Of a stretch of 36,397 nucleotides of DNA, positions 24,043 through 33,704 are shown in pieces. The position numbers and the translations under genes are program-made. Position 1 is the first letter of the stretch. Each line of letters opens with the position of its first letter. Under the pieces are notes generated by a model, which worked only from the letters and a program-made list of their open reading frames with translations, was not told where the DNA came from and did not search any database. The stretch spans positions 1 to 36,397 of the forward strand of contig NZ_JADNGN010000023.1 in the NCBI RefSeq assembly GCF_015553355.1. The letters run 5' to 3'. Source of the DNA: Collinsella aerofaciens. Lineage in GTDB: Bacteria; Actinomycetota; Coriobacteriia; Coriobacteriales; Coriobacteriaceae.

Positions 24043-26181
24043 ATGGAGGTGCTGGTTGTTGGCAACACCGCATATGTTGACGATGACTTTTGTGCCAAGG
24101 CGTTCCCCGGGGACCATGTGCAGGTCGTAGCCGCGCAGTACACGCGCCGCGACGAGTCATCGCCCCATGCCTCGTGGAAAGAGCTTCTGCAACATCTGGA
24201 GCAGGCCTACGAGTTCGACCGCGTGGTCTACCTTTCCAATTACCTTACCCCGCATGTCGATAGCGTGGGCGATATCGAGCTGCTGCGCTCGGTCTTTCGC
24301 GCGTGCATGGGTAGCCGGATCCAGCTGTTGTATATAGCAGGGCCCGCAGGTGCCGAGGGCGCCGCCGATGCCGCGGGGCGAACGGGCAAGGGTATTATCG
24401 CGCACGCGGCCAACGACCTGTGCCGCTACTACGCTGCTCGCGAGGGCGTTCAGACCAAGATCCTGCGCGTGCCGTTCCTGTACACCGCGTCTGCCGCGCT
24501 GGAAGATCCGTTTTTGGTGCCGCTGTTCGACGCGTGCTCAACCGGGTCGGTCGCTCTGCAGGGCGCGCAAGATGCGGCGTTTCCCCTGCTGTGTGCCGAG
24601 GAGCTTGCGGTGCTGGTACGCCGTATCTTCGACAGCTGGGGCGCCTCCTTTGAGACGCTCGACGTTGCCGATGCCTTCCATCACACGGCGGGTGAAGTGG
24701 GCGAGGCTCTTCAGGCGCTGTTCCCAGGGCTCTCAGTTGCCTATGGCGATTCTGCCGGCTACGGCCTGCCCACCAGCGACTTCGCTCGCGTGCGCTATGG
24801 TTGGTTTCAGCGCTGCGACTTGCTGCGCGATCTTTCGACCATTCAAGCGCGTTGGGATGCTGGCCGCGCAAAGAAGGTCAACCCCTTACGCGACGCCATC
24901 GACCGCATCCAGATGCACTCGCTGCCCATCAAATGCCTGGAGACGGGCGTTGCCTGGGTTCTGTTCGAGGTGCTGGAGCATCTGTTCTCACAATCGGCCC
25001 AGCTCAACGTGCTCGATTATCGCCTGCTCTACGTGGTGCTGATCGGCATGCTGTATGGCTTGGACTTTGGCCTGGTTGCGGCGCTGCTGGCGTCGGTGGG
25101 TTTGGCAGCCAGCTATTTTACTCAGTACGGCTATACCTTCCAGGGTCTGTTCTATGAGCCGTCTAACTGGCTGCCGTTTATTGCGTACTTTGTTGTGGGT
25201 GCCGTGTGCGGCTATGTGCAGCTGCGCAACAGCGAAGCCATTAGGGCGGAGCGCGATCAAAACGAGCTCGTGCGCAACCGCAATACGTTCCTTACGCAGC
25301 TCTACCACGACGCGATCGAGGATAAGCGCGCGTACAGGCGCCAGATCGTGGGTCGCCACGACAGCTTTGGCAAGATCTTTGCGGTGACGCAGGAGCTCGA
25401 CATGCTCAACCCACGCGACATCTATCGCAAGTGCTGCGAGCTTTTGGGCGAGATCCTCGAGAACGATTCCGTGGCGATCTACCATGTTTCGGGCGGGGCA
25501 TTTGCACGCCTGGTGGCTGCAAGTCCCGCGATTGCCGAAGATGCCGCACGCTCGCTCACGCTTGAGCAGCTTGCACCTCTTTTGGGCGACGGGGGTCGTT
25601 CGAACCTGTGGGTGAACCGCGAGCTGACGCCGGGGCTTCCCATGTTTGGATACACGATCGAGCGCGACGGGGCACCCGCCGTGTTGATCTTTATGCGTAG
25701 CGCGGCCGAAAACCAAATGACCCTCTATTATCAAAACCTGTTCCGCATCTTGTGCGGCCTGGTCGAAAGCGCGCTGGGCCGTGCCTTTGACTATGAGGCG
25801 GTGGCGCAGGATAAACGCTGCGTTGACGGCACTTGTGTGCTCAAGCAGGCTGCCTTTGGCCAAGAGCTCGCGGCAGAGCAGGCGCTGGCAGATAGCAAGA
25901 TGGGGAGTTTTTTGCTCCTGCGCGTGGTACCGGGCATGGAGCCTGTCGGCGAGCTGGTGGGCGCAATTGGGTCGGCAATCCGCGAGAGCGACGCGGCGGG
26001 CTTGGTCGACGGCGACGTACTCTACCTGCTTATGCGTCAGGCAAAGGCGTGCGATCTGCCCATTATCCGCGAGCGCCTGAGCGCAAAGCATATTGCGGTG
26101 GAACCCGTCGACGGCGAGGACATCGTGGCGTTGTTGCAGCACATCTCTTACACCGGTGACGGTGAGGGGGGTGCCGCTTGA
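24043..26181 (+). CDS. pelD: PelD-like c-di-GMP receptor fused to an N-terminal pseudo-SDR domain
   Basis: A 712-aa membrane regulator of Pel polymer synthesis. Residues 1-240 resemble an NAD-dependent epimerase/SDR fold, but the glycine motif reads VVGNTAYVDD and the Tyr-x-x-x-Lys site is not kept, so it is probably non-catalytic. Residues 302-395 contain about four membrane helices (VLDYRLLYVVLIGMLYGL, FGLVAALLASVGLAASY, WLPFIAYFVVGAVCGYV). A short coil and a GAF-like domain follow (about 455-577), then a degenerate GGDEF domain with the inhibitory-site RxxD intact (R647-E-S-D650) five residues before DGDVL in place of GGDEF. This is the PelD layout: c-di-GMP binding without synthesis. ATG at 24043 follows GGGGAGGGGTG. 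It opens an eight-gene operon. Confidence 0.82.
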   Translation: MEVLVVGNTAYVDDDFCAKAFPGDHVQVVAAQYTRRDESSPHASWKELLQHLEQAYEFDRVVYLSNYLTPHVDSVGDIELLRSVFRACMGSRIQLLYIAGPAGAEGAADAAGRTGKGIIAHAANDLCRYYAAREGVQTKILRVPFLYTASAALEDPFLVPLFDACSTGSVALQGAQDAAFPLLCAEELAVLVRRIFDSWGASFETLDVADAFHHTAGEVGEALQALFPGLSVAYGDSAGYGLPTSDFARVRYGWFQRCDLLRDLSTIQARWDAGRAKKVNPLRDAIDRIQMHSLPIKCLETGVAWVLFEVLEHLFSQSAQLNVLDYRLLYVVLIGMLYGLDFGLVAALLASVGLAASYFTQYGYTFQGLFYEPSNWLPFIAYFVVGAVCGYVQLRNSEAIRAERDQNELVRNRNTFLTQLYHDAIEDKRAYRRQIVGRHDSFGKIFAVTQELDMLNPRDIYRKCCELLGEILENDSVAIYHVSGGAFARLVAASPAIAEDAARSLTLEQLAPLLGDGGRSNLWVNRELTPGLPMFGYTIERDGAPAVLIFMRSAAENQMTLYYQNLFRILCGLVESALGRAFDYEAVAQDKRCVDGTCVLKQAAFGQELAAEQALADSKMGSFLLLRVVPGMEPVGELVGAIGSAIRESDAAGLVDGDVLYLLMRQAKACDLPIIRERLSAKHIAVEPVDGEDIVALLQHISYTGDGEGGAA

Positions 26182-27083
26182 TCTCGCTTGTCGTTGCTGC
26201 CGTCTTGCTGCTGATTCATGCGTTGGTTTGCCTGATGCTGTGGACGCTCATGAAGCTGGGCCTGCTGCCGGTGCGCGGGCACATGCTGGCTGTGATAGTG
26301 CTGGTGCCGCTGTGGGGTCCGTTGATGGTGGTTCTGCTATCGGTCTGCAGCGCGATGTTTGGCGAGGGGCTGAAAGAGTCTGCGCTGGAGTCGCTGCGCT
26401 TCAACGACGACCTGCATCGTAGCATGTCGGTACCGAGTGCTGAGGACGATGCGGGCGTAGTGCCGCTCGAGGAGGCGCTCATCGTCAATGACCCGGCATA
26501 CCGGCGCCGCCTAATGCTCTCCATGCTCACCGAGGAGCCCGACGCTTACCTGGCGCAGCTGCAGGCGGCTAAGCTTAACGACGACGTTGAGGTGGCGCAC
26601 TATGCCGCGACGGCGGTGGCGCAGATCTCCAAGGAGTCCGACCTTAAACTGCAGCAGCTGGAGCGTGCCTTTAAGACGGACCCGAGCGCGCAAAACCTCA
26701 ACGAATACTGCGATTTTCTTGGTGAATACTTGGGCTCGGGCTTGGCCGAGGGGCGCGTGGCTCAGATTCAGCGCCAACAGTACGCGCGCCTGCTTGCGCG
26801 TCGCTGCGAGCGCGAGGATACCCTTGAGCTGCGCATTCGATACGCGACGGCTCTGGCCGATGTCGGACAGATCGACGAGGCGCAGGCCGTGACCGACCAG
26901 CTGGTGCTCGACGTGCCCGACGAGCAGGAGGTTTGGATGCTTTGCCTGCGCCTGGCCGTGATGCGCCGCGACGGTGACGAAGTCCACCGTGTGATCGATG
27001 CGATCGACAAGCAACATGTGTACTTAAGTGCCGCCAACCGCGAGGAGCTGGCTTTTTGGCGCAACGGAGAGGAGGCCCGATGA
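26178..27083 (+). CDS. pelE: PelE-like membrane TPR protein
   Basis: A 301-aa protein with two N-terminal hydrophobic helices (LVVAAVLLLIHALVCLMLW and MLAVIVLVPLWGPLMVVLL) and a helical C-terminal region from about residue 100 with TPR-like repeats (AHYAATAVAQISKESD, LKLQQLERAFKTDPS, LRIRYATALADVGQIDEAQ). PelE in proteobacteria has the same layout and scaffolds PelD, PelF and PelG at the membrane. The TTG start overlaps the PelD stop in TTGA with GAGGGGG upstream. Assigned by topology and context rather than by a catalytic motif. Confidence 0.75.
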   Translation: MISLVVAAVLLLIHALVCLMLWTLMKLGLLPVRGHMLAVIVLVPLWGPLMVVLLSVCSAMFGEGLKESALESLRFNDDLHRSMSVPSAEDDAGVVPLEEALIVNDPAYRRRLMLSMLTEEPDAYLAQLQAAKLNDDVEVAHYAATAVAQISKESDLKLQQLERAFKTDPSAQNLNEYCDFLGEYLGSGLAEGRVAQIQRQQYARLLARRCEREDTLELRIRYATALADVGQIDEAQAVTDQLVLDVPDEQEVWMLCLRLAVMRRDGDEVHRVIDAIDKQHVYLSAANREELAFWRNGEEAR

Positions 27084-28960
27084 GCGTGGTGCAGCATATC
27101 CGCGACCGTGCGGGCCATTTTCGCTGGACGGGACTGCTCGTGGTGTGGGTGGTCTTTATTGCCATGGCCGCCGTGCTGCTGGTGGAGCGTGCCGGCGTGC
27201 AGTACAGTGCGGGCCAGCATAAGCTGGGGATGCTTGCTGCCAACGATGCGGTGCCGGCCTCCTCGGCGATATTTGGCCAAAAGCCCACGTGCCTGGTCAT
27301 TACCGATACCGACCAAGCGGGCGTCGAGGATGTAAAGGAGCAGTTTGACCAGATTCTGCTCGACATGAAGATCGCGCACCGCGATGTGGACCTTGCTCTG
27401 GACGGCGCGGATGCCATCCCCTCGCTGACTTCCTTTGATTGCGTGATTTTGCTCATGCCGTCTCTCGATAGGCTCGGTACGCACCTGACCGACATTATGA
27501 GTTGGGTGAGTGCCGGTGGTTCGCTTATGCTCGCCATGCCGCCGGATAACTCGAGCTATCTGCAAGTGATTGCCCCCAAGCTTGGCATTGAATCGGCCGG
27601 ATACGACTATGTAAAAGCCGAAAGCATTGTGCCGAGCAATGACTTTATGCTGGGCGGGGGAGAGCGCTATGAGCTCTCGGATCCCTTTGATTCGTCGCTT
27701 TCGGTATCGCTGCGCGAGACGGCGCACGTGTGGGCAACGACCGGCGACGCGGGCGCCCCGATCATTTGGTCCAATGATTTCGGTGACGGGCGCACCGTGG
27801 TGTGCAATATCGGTGTCTACGACAAGGTCATGCGCGGTTTTTACGCCTCGGCGATCAGCTTGCTGGGCGATGCCACGGCCTACCCCGTCATCAACAGCGC
27901 CGTCTTCTATCTGGACGACTTTCCCAGCCCCGTGCCCTCGGGCGACGGCACTTACATTAAGCGCGACTACGGCCTTTCCATTGCCGATTTTTATGCCAAG
28001 GTCTGGTGGCCCGATCTGCAAAAACTCGCGCAAAAATACGGCATTCGCTATACCGGCGTGATGATTGAAAACTACGAGGACGCGGTCAATCAGACCGAGC
28101 CCGCGCGCCAGCCCGATACCACGCAGTTCCGCTACTTTGGCGGCATGCTGCTGCAGATGGGCGGAGAGCTGGGCTTTCATGGCTATAACCATCAGCCGCT
28201 GGCGCTCTGGGATACCGACTATGGAACGCTGTACGACTACAAGACGTGGAAGAACAAGGAGACGCTCGTCGCATCGCTCAACGAGCTTATCGCCTTTCAG
28301 GACGAGGTGCTGCCCAACGCGCACGGCTCGGTCTACGTGCCGCCGTCAAACATCCTTTCGGCCCGCGCGCGCAAGATTATTGGCGAGGACGTGCCGCGCA
28401 TTAAGACCATCGCCAGTACGTATTTTGAGGACGGCACCGATCTTCCGTACGTGCAAGAGTTTGGCGTGGCGAGCGACGGCATCGTGGAGCAGCCGCGCAT
28501 TGTCTCGGGCGGCATGGTCGACGATTCCTATATGCGCCTGGCTGCCGTGTCCGAGCTCAACATGCACTACGTGAGCACGCACTTTATGCACCCGGACGAC
28601 CTGCTCGATCCCGATCGCGGCGCTACGGAGGGCTGGGAGGTCTACAAGGGCGGCCTGACCGACTACCTGGACTGGCTTACCAAGTCTGCGCCCGACCTGC
28701 GCCACCAGACCGGCTCGGAATGCTCGGGTGCCATCCAGCGCTTTTCGTCCGTGACGGTGAGCGTGGATACGAGCGACGACGCCTGGACGCTCAGTCTGGG
28801 CAATTTCCACGACGAAGCGTGGCTCATGTTCCGCGCCAACAACGGCGAGCCGGGTGCGGTCACGGGTGGCGAGATTACGCATCTGACGGGCGACCTGTAC
28901 CTGGTCAAAGCCACGGACAAGACGGTGACCATTGCGCGCAAGGAGGGTGGCGACAAATGA
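27080..28960 (+). CDS. pelA: PelA-like DUF2194 polysaccharide deacetylase
   Basis: A 626-aa protein with one N-terminal membrane anchor (LLVVWVVFIAMAAVLLVE, about residues 19-36) and an extracytoplasmic DUF2194 region. First comes a glutamine-amidotransferase-like alpha/beta part (TDTDQAGVEDVKEQFDQIL, DCVILLMPSLDRLG). Then follows a carbohydrate-esterase-type barrel with FYLDDFPSPVPSG (D279/D280), DFYAKVWWPDLQKLAQKYG, GFHGYNHQPL (H367/H371) and GSVYVPPSNILS. It probably removes acetyl groups from the N-acetylhexosamine polymer during export. The glycoside hydrolase domain of Pseudomonas PelA is absent. ATG at 27080 overlaps the previous stop (ATGA) behind GGAGAGGAGG. Confidence 0.82.
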   Translation: MSVVQHIRDRAGHFRWTGLLVVWVVFIAMAAVLLVERAGVQYSAGQHKLGMLAANDAVPASSAIFGQKPTCLVITDTDQAGVEDVKEQFDQILLDMKIAHRDVDLALDGADAIPSLTSFDCVILLMPSLDRLGTHLTDIMSWVSAGGSLMLAMPPDNSSYLQVIAPKLGIESAGYDYVKAESIVPSNDFMLGGGERYELSDPFDSSLSVSLRETAHVWATTGDAGAPIIWSNDFGDGRTVVCNIGVYDKVMRGFYASAISLLGDATAYPVINSAVFYLDDFPSPVPSGDGTYIKRDYGLSIADFYAKVWWPDLQKLAQKYGIRYTGVMIENYEDAVNQTEPARQPDTTQFRYFGGMLLQMGGELGFHGYNHQPLALWDTDYGTLYDYKTWKNKETLVASLNELIAFQDEVLPNAHGSVYVPPSNILSARARKIIGEDVPRIKTIASTYFEDGTDLPYVQEFGVASDGIVEQPRIVSGGMVDDSYMRLAAVSELNMHYVSTHFMHPDDLLDPDRGATEGWEVYKGGLTDYLDWLTKSAPDLRHQTGSECSGAIQRFSSVTVSVDTSDDAWTLSLGNFHDEAWLMFRANNGEPGAVTGGEITHLTGDLYLVKATDKTVTIARKEGGDK

Positions 28961-30408
28961 GAATCTGCTTGGTGCTCGAGGGCTGCTACCCCTACGTGCA
29001 CGGCGGTGTGTCCACCTGGATGCACGGCTACATCACGGCCATGCCCGAGCATGAGTTTGTGCTGTGGGTGATTGGCGCCCACGCCGAAGACCGCGGCAAG
29101 TTTGTCTACGAGCTGCCCGACAACGTCGTCGAGGTGCACGAGGTGTTCCTGGACGATGCCCTGCGTCTTTCGGGCGAGCAGGAGGAAGTCGACTTCGACG
29201 ACCGCGAGCGTGAGGCGTTGCGCCGTCTGGTTTCGCTCTCCAATCCGGACTGGGACGTGCTGTTCGATATCTTCCAGCGCCGCCACGTGCATCCGCTCTC
29301 ATTTTTGCAGAGCCGCACGTTTATGGACATCTTCCGCGACGTGTGCCTGGCCGAGTACCCGTATACGCCTTTCGCGGACGCCTTCCACACCATGCGTTCG
29401 ATGTTGCTGCCCGTGCTCTATCTACTGGGCAGTGAGGTTCCGGTGGCCGATGTGTACCACGCCATCTCGACCGGCTACGGCGGTCTGCTCGCAAGTTTGG
29501 GCTCCAGCATGAATAACGCGCCGGCATTGCTGACCGAGCACGGCATCTATACCCGCGAACGCGAGGAAGAGATCATTCGCGCTGACTGGGTGGTGCCTTC
29601 GTTTAAGGACCGTTGGATCCGCTTTTTCTACCTGCTTTCGGAGGAAATCTACCGTCGCGCTTTTCGTGTGACGAGTTTGTTCCACAACGCGCGCAAAACG
29701 CAGATCGACATGGGTTGCGATGCAGAAAAATGCCTGGTTATCCCCAACGGCATTCAGTTCGACCGCTTTAAGGACATTCCCTTAAAGCCCGATGACGGCT
29801 GGGTGGACATTGGCGCGGTGGTGCGCCTGGCGCCCATCAAGGACGTTAAGACCATGATCTATGCCTTCTTTGAGTTGCATGAGCGCTTGCCGCACGTTCG
29901 CCTGCATATTATGGGTGGCGTGGACGACGAGGAGTATGGCGCCGAGTGCCATGCGCTGGTGGAGACATTGGGCGTGCGCGACCTGATCTTTACCGGCCGC
30001 GTCAACGTGGTCGAGTACATGGAAAAGCTCGACTTTACCATTTTGACGAGCATCTCGGAGGGCCAGCCGTTGAGCGTGTTGGAATCGCTGGGCGCACGTC
30101 GCCCCTGCGTGACGACCGAGGTCGGCTGCTGCCGCGAGCTGCTCGAGGGCGCCCCTGGCGACGACTTTGGCGTGGCTGGATTCGTGAGCCCGCCCATGTA
30201 TCGCAAGGGTCTGGCCGATGCTATGGAGCGCATGTGCGCGAGCCGTGCCCGCCGTCTGGAAATGGGGGAGCGCGGTCAGCGTCGCGTGGCGACCTATTAC
30301 CTACACGAGCAGATGCTCGCCAACTATCGCTCACTGTACGACGAGACGGCTCGCGCGTTCAATTTGCCCAAGAGAGGGGGAGTAGTCGGTGGCCGGAATC
30401 GGTTTTGA
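28957..30408 (+). CDS. pelF: PelF-like glycosyltransferase
   Basis: A 483-aa cytosolic GT4 enzyme, the expected Pel polymer synthase. It starts MRICLVLEGCYPYVHGGVSTW, the PelF signature for the donor-side loop. It continues with LTEHGIYTREREEEI, VIPNGIQFDRFKDI, AVVRLAPIKDVKTMIYAF, HIMGGVDDEEYGAEC, FTGRVNVVEYMEKLDF and the EX7E motif in SEGQPLSVLE (E368, E376), then TTEVGCCRELLEG. PelF uses UDP-GalNAc/UDP-GlcNAc in characterised systems. ATG at 28957 overlaps the PelA-like stop (ATGA). The long gap between N- and C-domains and lack of membrane segments fit PelF rather than a housekeeping GT4. Confidence 0.92.
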   Translation: MRICLVLEGCYPYVHGGVSTWMHGYITAMPEHEFVLWVIGAHAEDRGKFVYELPDNVVEVHEVFLDDALRLSGEQEEVDFDDREREALRRLVSLSNPDWDVLFDIFQRRHVHPLSFLQSRTFMDIFRDVCLAEYPYTPFADAFHTMRSMLLPVLYLLGSEVPVADVYHAISTGYGGLLASLGSSMNNAPALLTEHGIYTREREEEIIRADWVVPSFKDRWIRFFYLLSEEIYRRAFRVTSLFHNARKTQIDMGCDAEKCLVIPNGIQFDRFKDIPLKPDDGWVDIGAVVRLAPIKDVKTMIYAFFELHERLPHVRLHIMGGVDDEEYGAECHALVETLGVRDLIFTGRVNVVEYMEKLDFTILTSISEGQPLSVLESLGARRPCVTTEVGCCRELLEGAPGDDFGVAGFVSPPMYRKGLADAMERMCASRARRLEMGERGQRRVATYYLHEQMLANYRSLYDETARAFNLPKRGGVVGGRNRF

Positions 30409-31933
30409 GCTCAAACGCCTGTTTGGGCGCAAGGGCCTGTTTGCCACGATGCGCGCCTATGGCTACGCCGGCATTGTGTGCACGGGCCCCATGCTGCTGG
30501 GCGTGCTGCTGCAGGTGGGCATTTTGGTGCTATGCGGCCTGTGGGGTGTGGGCCGTGCCAACCAGGACCTGCTGGTGTGCATGGTGACCTATACGCTGCT
30601 GGCGTCGCTTACGCTCACGAGCTTTTTCTCCATGCCGGTCACGCGTTTTTTGGCCGACATGCTGTTTGCTGAGCGCGAAGAAGAGGTCTTGCCTTCGTTT
30701 TGGGGCTCCAATGCCATCATGCTCATTGCGGGCACGGTGCTCTACGGCATCTTTTTGCTGTTTTCGGGCGCCACGCTGCTGCAGGGGCTGCTGTGCCTGT
30801 GGCTGTTCAACATTATGATCGTCAACTGGAACGGCATGAGCTACCTCACGGCCATTAAGGACTACCGGGGTATTCTGTGCAGCTTTGCCGCGGCCATTGG
30901 CGTGGCGTGCCTGTGCGCCTTGGCCGCGCTGGCGCTGGGGCTGCCGCCCGTCGAGGGCCTGCTGGCCTCGATCGCCCTGGGCTACGGTGTGATGCTCGCC
31001 TGGGACGTGGTGCTGCTGTACCGGTATTTTCCTCAGAGCGATCGCAGCCCCTGGCTCTTTTTGCGCTGGCTCGACCAATTTATGCCGCTGGCGCTCACGG
31101 GCCTATTTACCAACCTGGGACTTTTTGCGCATCTGGTGATTATTTGGGCGGGGCCCATTGGCGTACAAGTCAAGGGCTTGTTTTATGGCGCGCCCTACCA
31201 TGATGTGCCGGCGCTCATCGCGTTTTTGAGCATTCTGGTCACGACCGTCAACTTTGTGGTGTCGGTCGAGGTCAACTTCTATCCGCGCTACCGCGACTAC
31301 TACAGCCTGTTTAACGACGGCGGCGTGGTGGGCGACATCGTGGTGGCCGAGGAGGAAATGCTTGCCACGCTCAACCGGGAGCTGCGGTTTTGCGCGCTCA
31401 AGCAGCTGTTTGTGACGGCAGCAGTCATCTCGCTCGAGACCACGGTGCTCTCGGCCCTGCCACTGGGCTTCAACAACCTGATGCACGGGTATTTTCGCAC
31501 GCTGTGCGTGGGCTATGGCCTGTATGCTGTGGGCAACACGATTCTGCTGATCTTGCTGTACTTTACCGACTACAGGGGCGCCGTGCTTGCCTCCGGGCTG
31601 TTCGCGGGCGTGGCGGGGCTGGCGACCATCGTTTCGCTGTTCTTTCCGCAGCAGTTTTATGGCTTTGGCTTTTTGCTCGGCGCGGCGGTGTTTTTTGTTG
31701 TGGCGCTCGTGCGGCTCGATACCTATACCGCCAACTTGCCGTATCGTATCCTGAGTCAGCAGCCCATCGTGGCGACCGACAAGACGGGTCGCTTTACGGA
31801 GTTGGGCTGCTTGCTCGACCGTGCCGAACAGCGCTACGAGGAGCTGCGTCTACAGGGCGAGCCGCATGGTGCGTTTGAGCGCACGGTGGTCCGTGTGTAT
31901 CGCAATCGTTGGGGAGGTCCTGATGACCGATAG
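30389..31933 (+). CDS. pelG: PelG-like membrane transporter
   Basis: A 514-aa protein with about 12 hydrophobic segments, beginning AGIGFELKRLFGRKGLFAT, the conserved PelG N-terminus. Other landmarks: FFSMPVTRFLADMLFAERE, WNGMSYLTAIKDYRGIL, LFYGAPYHDVPALIAFLSIL and VEVNFYPRYRDYYSLFNDGG. PelG is an MOP-type exporter thought to carry the growing polymer across the membrane with PelF. GTG at 30389 lies inside the pelF end (20-base overlap) behind AGAGAGGGGGAG. The stop overlaps the CotH gene start. Confidence 0.92.
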   Translation: MAGIGFELKRLFGRKGLFATMRAYGYAGIVCTGPMLLGVLLQVGILVLCGLWGVGRANQDLLVCMVTYTLLASLTLTSFFSMPVTRFLADMLFAEREEEVLPSFWGSNAIMLIAGTVLYGIFLLFSGATLLQGLLCLWLFNIMIVNWNGMSYLTAIKDYRGILCSFAAAIGVACLCALAALALGLPPVEGLLASIALGYGVMLAWDVVLLYRYFPQSDRSPWLFLRWLDQFMPLALTGLFTNLGLFAHLVIIWAGPIGVQVKGLFYGAPYHDVPALIAFLSILVTTVNFVVSVEVNFYPRYRDYYSLFNDGGVVGDIVVAEEEMLATLNRELRFCALKQLFVTAAVISLETTVLSALPLGFNNLMHGYFRTLCVGYGLYAVGNTILLILLYFTDYRGAVLASGLFAGVAGLATIVSLFFPQQFYGFGFLLGAAVFFVVALVRLDTYTANLPYRILSQQPIVATDKTGRFTELGCLLDRAEQRYEELRLQGEPHGAFERTVVRVYRNRWGGPDDR

Positions 31934-33704
31934 GATGATATCGCGTCGCCGCTTGATTGAGGCGGCTGCCGGCACATTGCTGCTTTCGGGCTGCTCTTCG
32001 CAGGACGAATCCTCGACAAAAAAGACCAAGAAGCAGGACAAGATTAAAAAGGCCGATGCGTCTAGCGAGATCAAGCATCTTCGCGACAAGGACGAGCTGT
32101 ACGAGGTTTACGACGACTCGGGCATTGTGACCATGTACCTGACGGTCTCGCGCGGCAATAGCTCCGAGAACACGGACCACAGCTGGGCCGAGATCAATAC
32201 GTACTCGGTCTACGACTATGCCGACATGGGCGTGACGCGCTATCAGGTTATGGGCCTGCTGCAGGCGGGCGACGATAAGGGCCCCGTTGCTGGCGAGGTG
32301 GGCTATGGCGAGGAGGCACCCAACGCCACGGTGCAGGTGCGCGGTCAGACGTCGAGTACCTATACGCAAAAGAACTACAAGGTGGAGCTCAAAAAGGGCA
32401 AGGGCACGTGGCGCCAGCAGCGTGCGATTGCGCTCAACAAGCACATGGGCGAGGGCATGCGCTTTCGTAACAAGATGGCCTACGATCTGATTCGTGGCAT
32501 TCCCCAGATGATGGGCCTGCGCACGCAGTTTGTGCACTTATGGGTGTGCGACCAGACCGAAAAAGCTAACGACACCTTTGAGGACTACGGACTGTTTACG
32601 CAGGTCGAGCAGCTCAACAAGACGGCGCTCAAGGCCCACGGTCTGGATAAGAGCGGGCATCTCTATAAGGTGAACAGCTTCGATTTCCATCGCTTCGAAG
32701 ACACCATTAAGCTCGCCGATGACCCCGACTATAACCAGACGGCGTTTGAGGGCATGCTCGAGATTAAGGGCGATTCGGACCATACCAAGTTGATCGAGAT
32801 GCTCGATGCGCTCAACGACGATACGCAAAAGATCGACGACGTGCTCGACACCTACTTCGATACCGAGAACCTGGTCTATTGGATGGCGTTTCAGATCTTG
32901 ACGGGTAATTGCGATACGCAGAATCGTAACTGCTATCTGTACAGCCCGCTTAACTCCAAGGTTTGGTACATCCTGGATTGGGACAACGACGGCATGCTGC
33001 GCAAGCTTGAGCTGAGCCTGACGGGGTTCTCGGATTATGCGAGCTGGGAGCGCGGCGTGAGCAACTACTGGGGCAACGTGCTGTTTAACCGCGCGTTGCG
33101 CAGCAAGTCGTTCCGCAGCGAACTCGATAGCGCCGTCAAGGACCTGCGCTCGTATTTGACCGAAGAGCGTCTGAGCAAGATGGTCGAGCATTATCGTGAG
33201 GTCACGGAGCCGCTCGTCTTTGCTGCGCCCGACCTGGAGCATCTGCCCGTGACCAAGGACGAATACGAGCAGATTGCCGCGGCGATTCCTTCCGAGATCG
33301 AGGAGAACTATAAGAGCTATCGCGAGAGCTATAAGAAGCCCATGCCGTTCTACATCGGCGTGCCGCAGATCGATAACGGTAAGCTGCGCATCAACTGGGA
33401 CGCCGCGTACGACTTTGATGCGCGCGACATTCGCTATACCGTCGAGCTGGCGCGCGATTACGCCATTAGCGACGTGGTCTTTAAGGCCGAGGATGTGCTG
33501 CTGCCCGAGGTGACGTGCGACGCGCCCGACACCGGCCAGTACTTTGTGCGTGTGCGCGCCAACAACTCCGACGGCTATACGCAAGATGCGTTTGACTACT
33601 ACGTGACCGATGACGGCAAGCAGTACGGCATGAAGTGCTTCTACGTGCAAGACGGCGGTAAGGTCGTGGAGGACACGTATGAGGAGGGCTGGCGTGCTGC
33701 TTGA
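31923..33704 (+). CDS. cotH: CotH-kinase-domain lipoprotein
   Basis: A 593-aa exported lipoprotein: SRRRLIEAAAGTLLLSGC gives an Arg-rich n-region and a lipobox with C24 as the likely lipidated residue; a Lys-rich linker (about 30-50) follows. The CotH domain spans about residues 75-440 with VQVRGQTSSTYTQKNYKVEL, AIALNKHMGEGMRFRNKMAY, TFEDYGLFTQVEQLNKTAL, YWMAFQILTGNCDTQNRN and VWYILDWDNDGML. CotH kinases are atypical secreted protein or glycan kinases first known from spore coats. A fibronectin-like C-terminal domain follows (about 500-590). ATG at 31923 follows GGGGAGG and overlaps the pelG stop. The substrate here is unknown; a surface polymer or protein is possible. Confidence 0.88.
   Translation: MTDRMISRRRLIEAAAGTLLLSGCSSQDESSTKKTKKQDKIKKADASSEIKHLRDKDELYEVYDDSGIVTMYLTVSRGNSSENTDHSWAEINTYSVYDYADMGVTRYQVMGLLQAGDDKGPVAGEVGYGEEAPNATVQVRGQTSSTYTQKNYKVELKKGKGTWRQQRAIALNKHMGEGMRFRNKMAYDLIRGIPQMMGLRTQFVHLWVCDQTEKANDTFEDYGLFTQVEQLNKTALKAHGLDKSGHLYKVNSFDFHRFEDTIKLADDPDYNQTAFEGMLEIKGDSDHTKLIEMLDALNDDTQKIDDVLDTYFDTENLVYWMAFQILTGNCDTQNRNCYLYSPLNSKVWYILDWDNDGMLRKLELSLTGFSDYASWERGVSNYWGNVLFNRALRSKSFRSELDSAVKDLRSYLTEERLSKMVEHYREVTEPLVFAAPDLEHLPVTKDEYEQIAAAIPSEIEENYKSYRESYKKPMPFYIGVPQIDNGKLRINWDAAYDFDARDIRYTVELARDYAISDVVFKAEDVLLPEVTCDAPDTGQYFVRVRANNSDGYTQDAFDYYVTDDGKQYGMKCFYVQDGGKVVEDTYEEGWRAA

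Noticed and set aside
24988-26142. A 384-codon minus-strand frame opposite pelD
   Set aside because: A complementary shadow of the high-GC third-position bias; the plus strand carries membrane helices, GAF and GGDEF-like motifs.
26768-28324. A 518-codon minus-strand frame across pelE and the DUF2194 gene
   Set aside because: No ribosome site and no recognisable domain. It crosses two overlapping genes with clear families on the plus strand.
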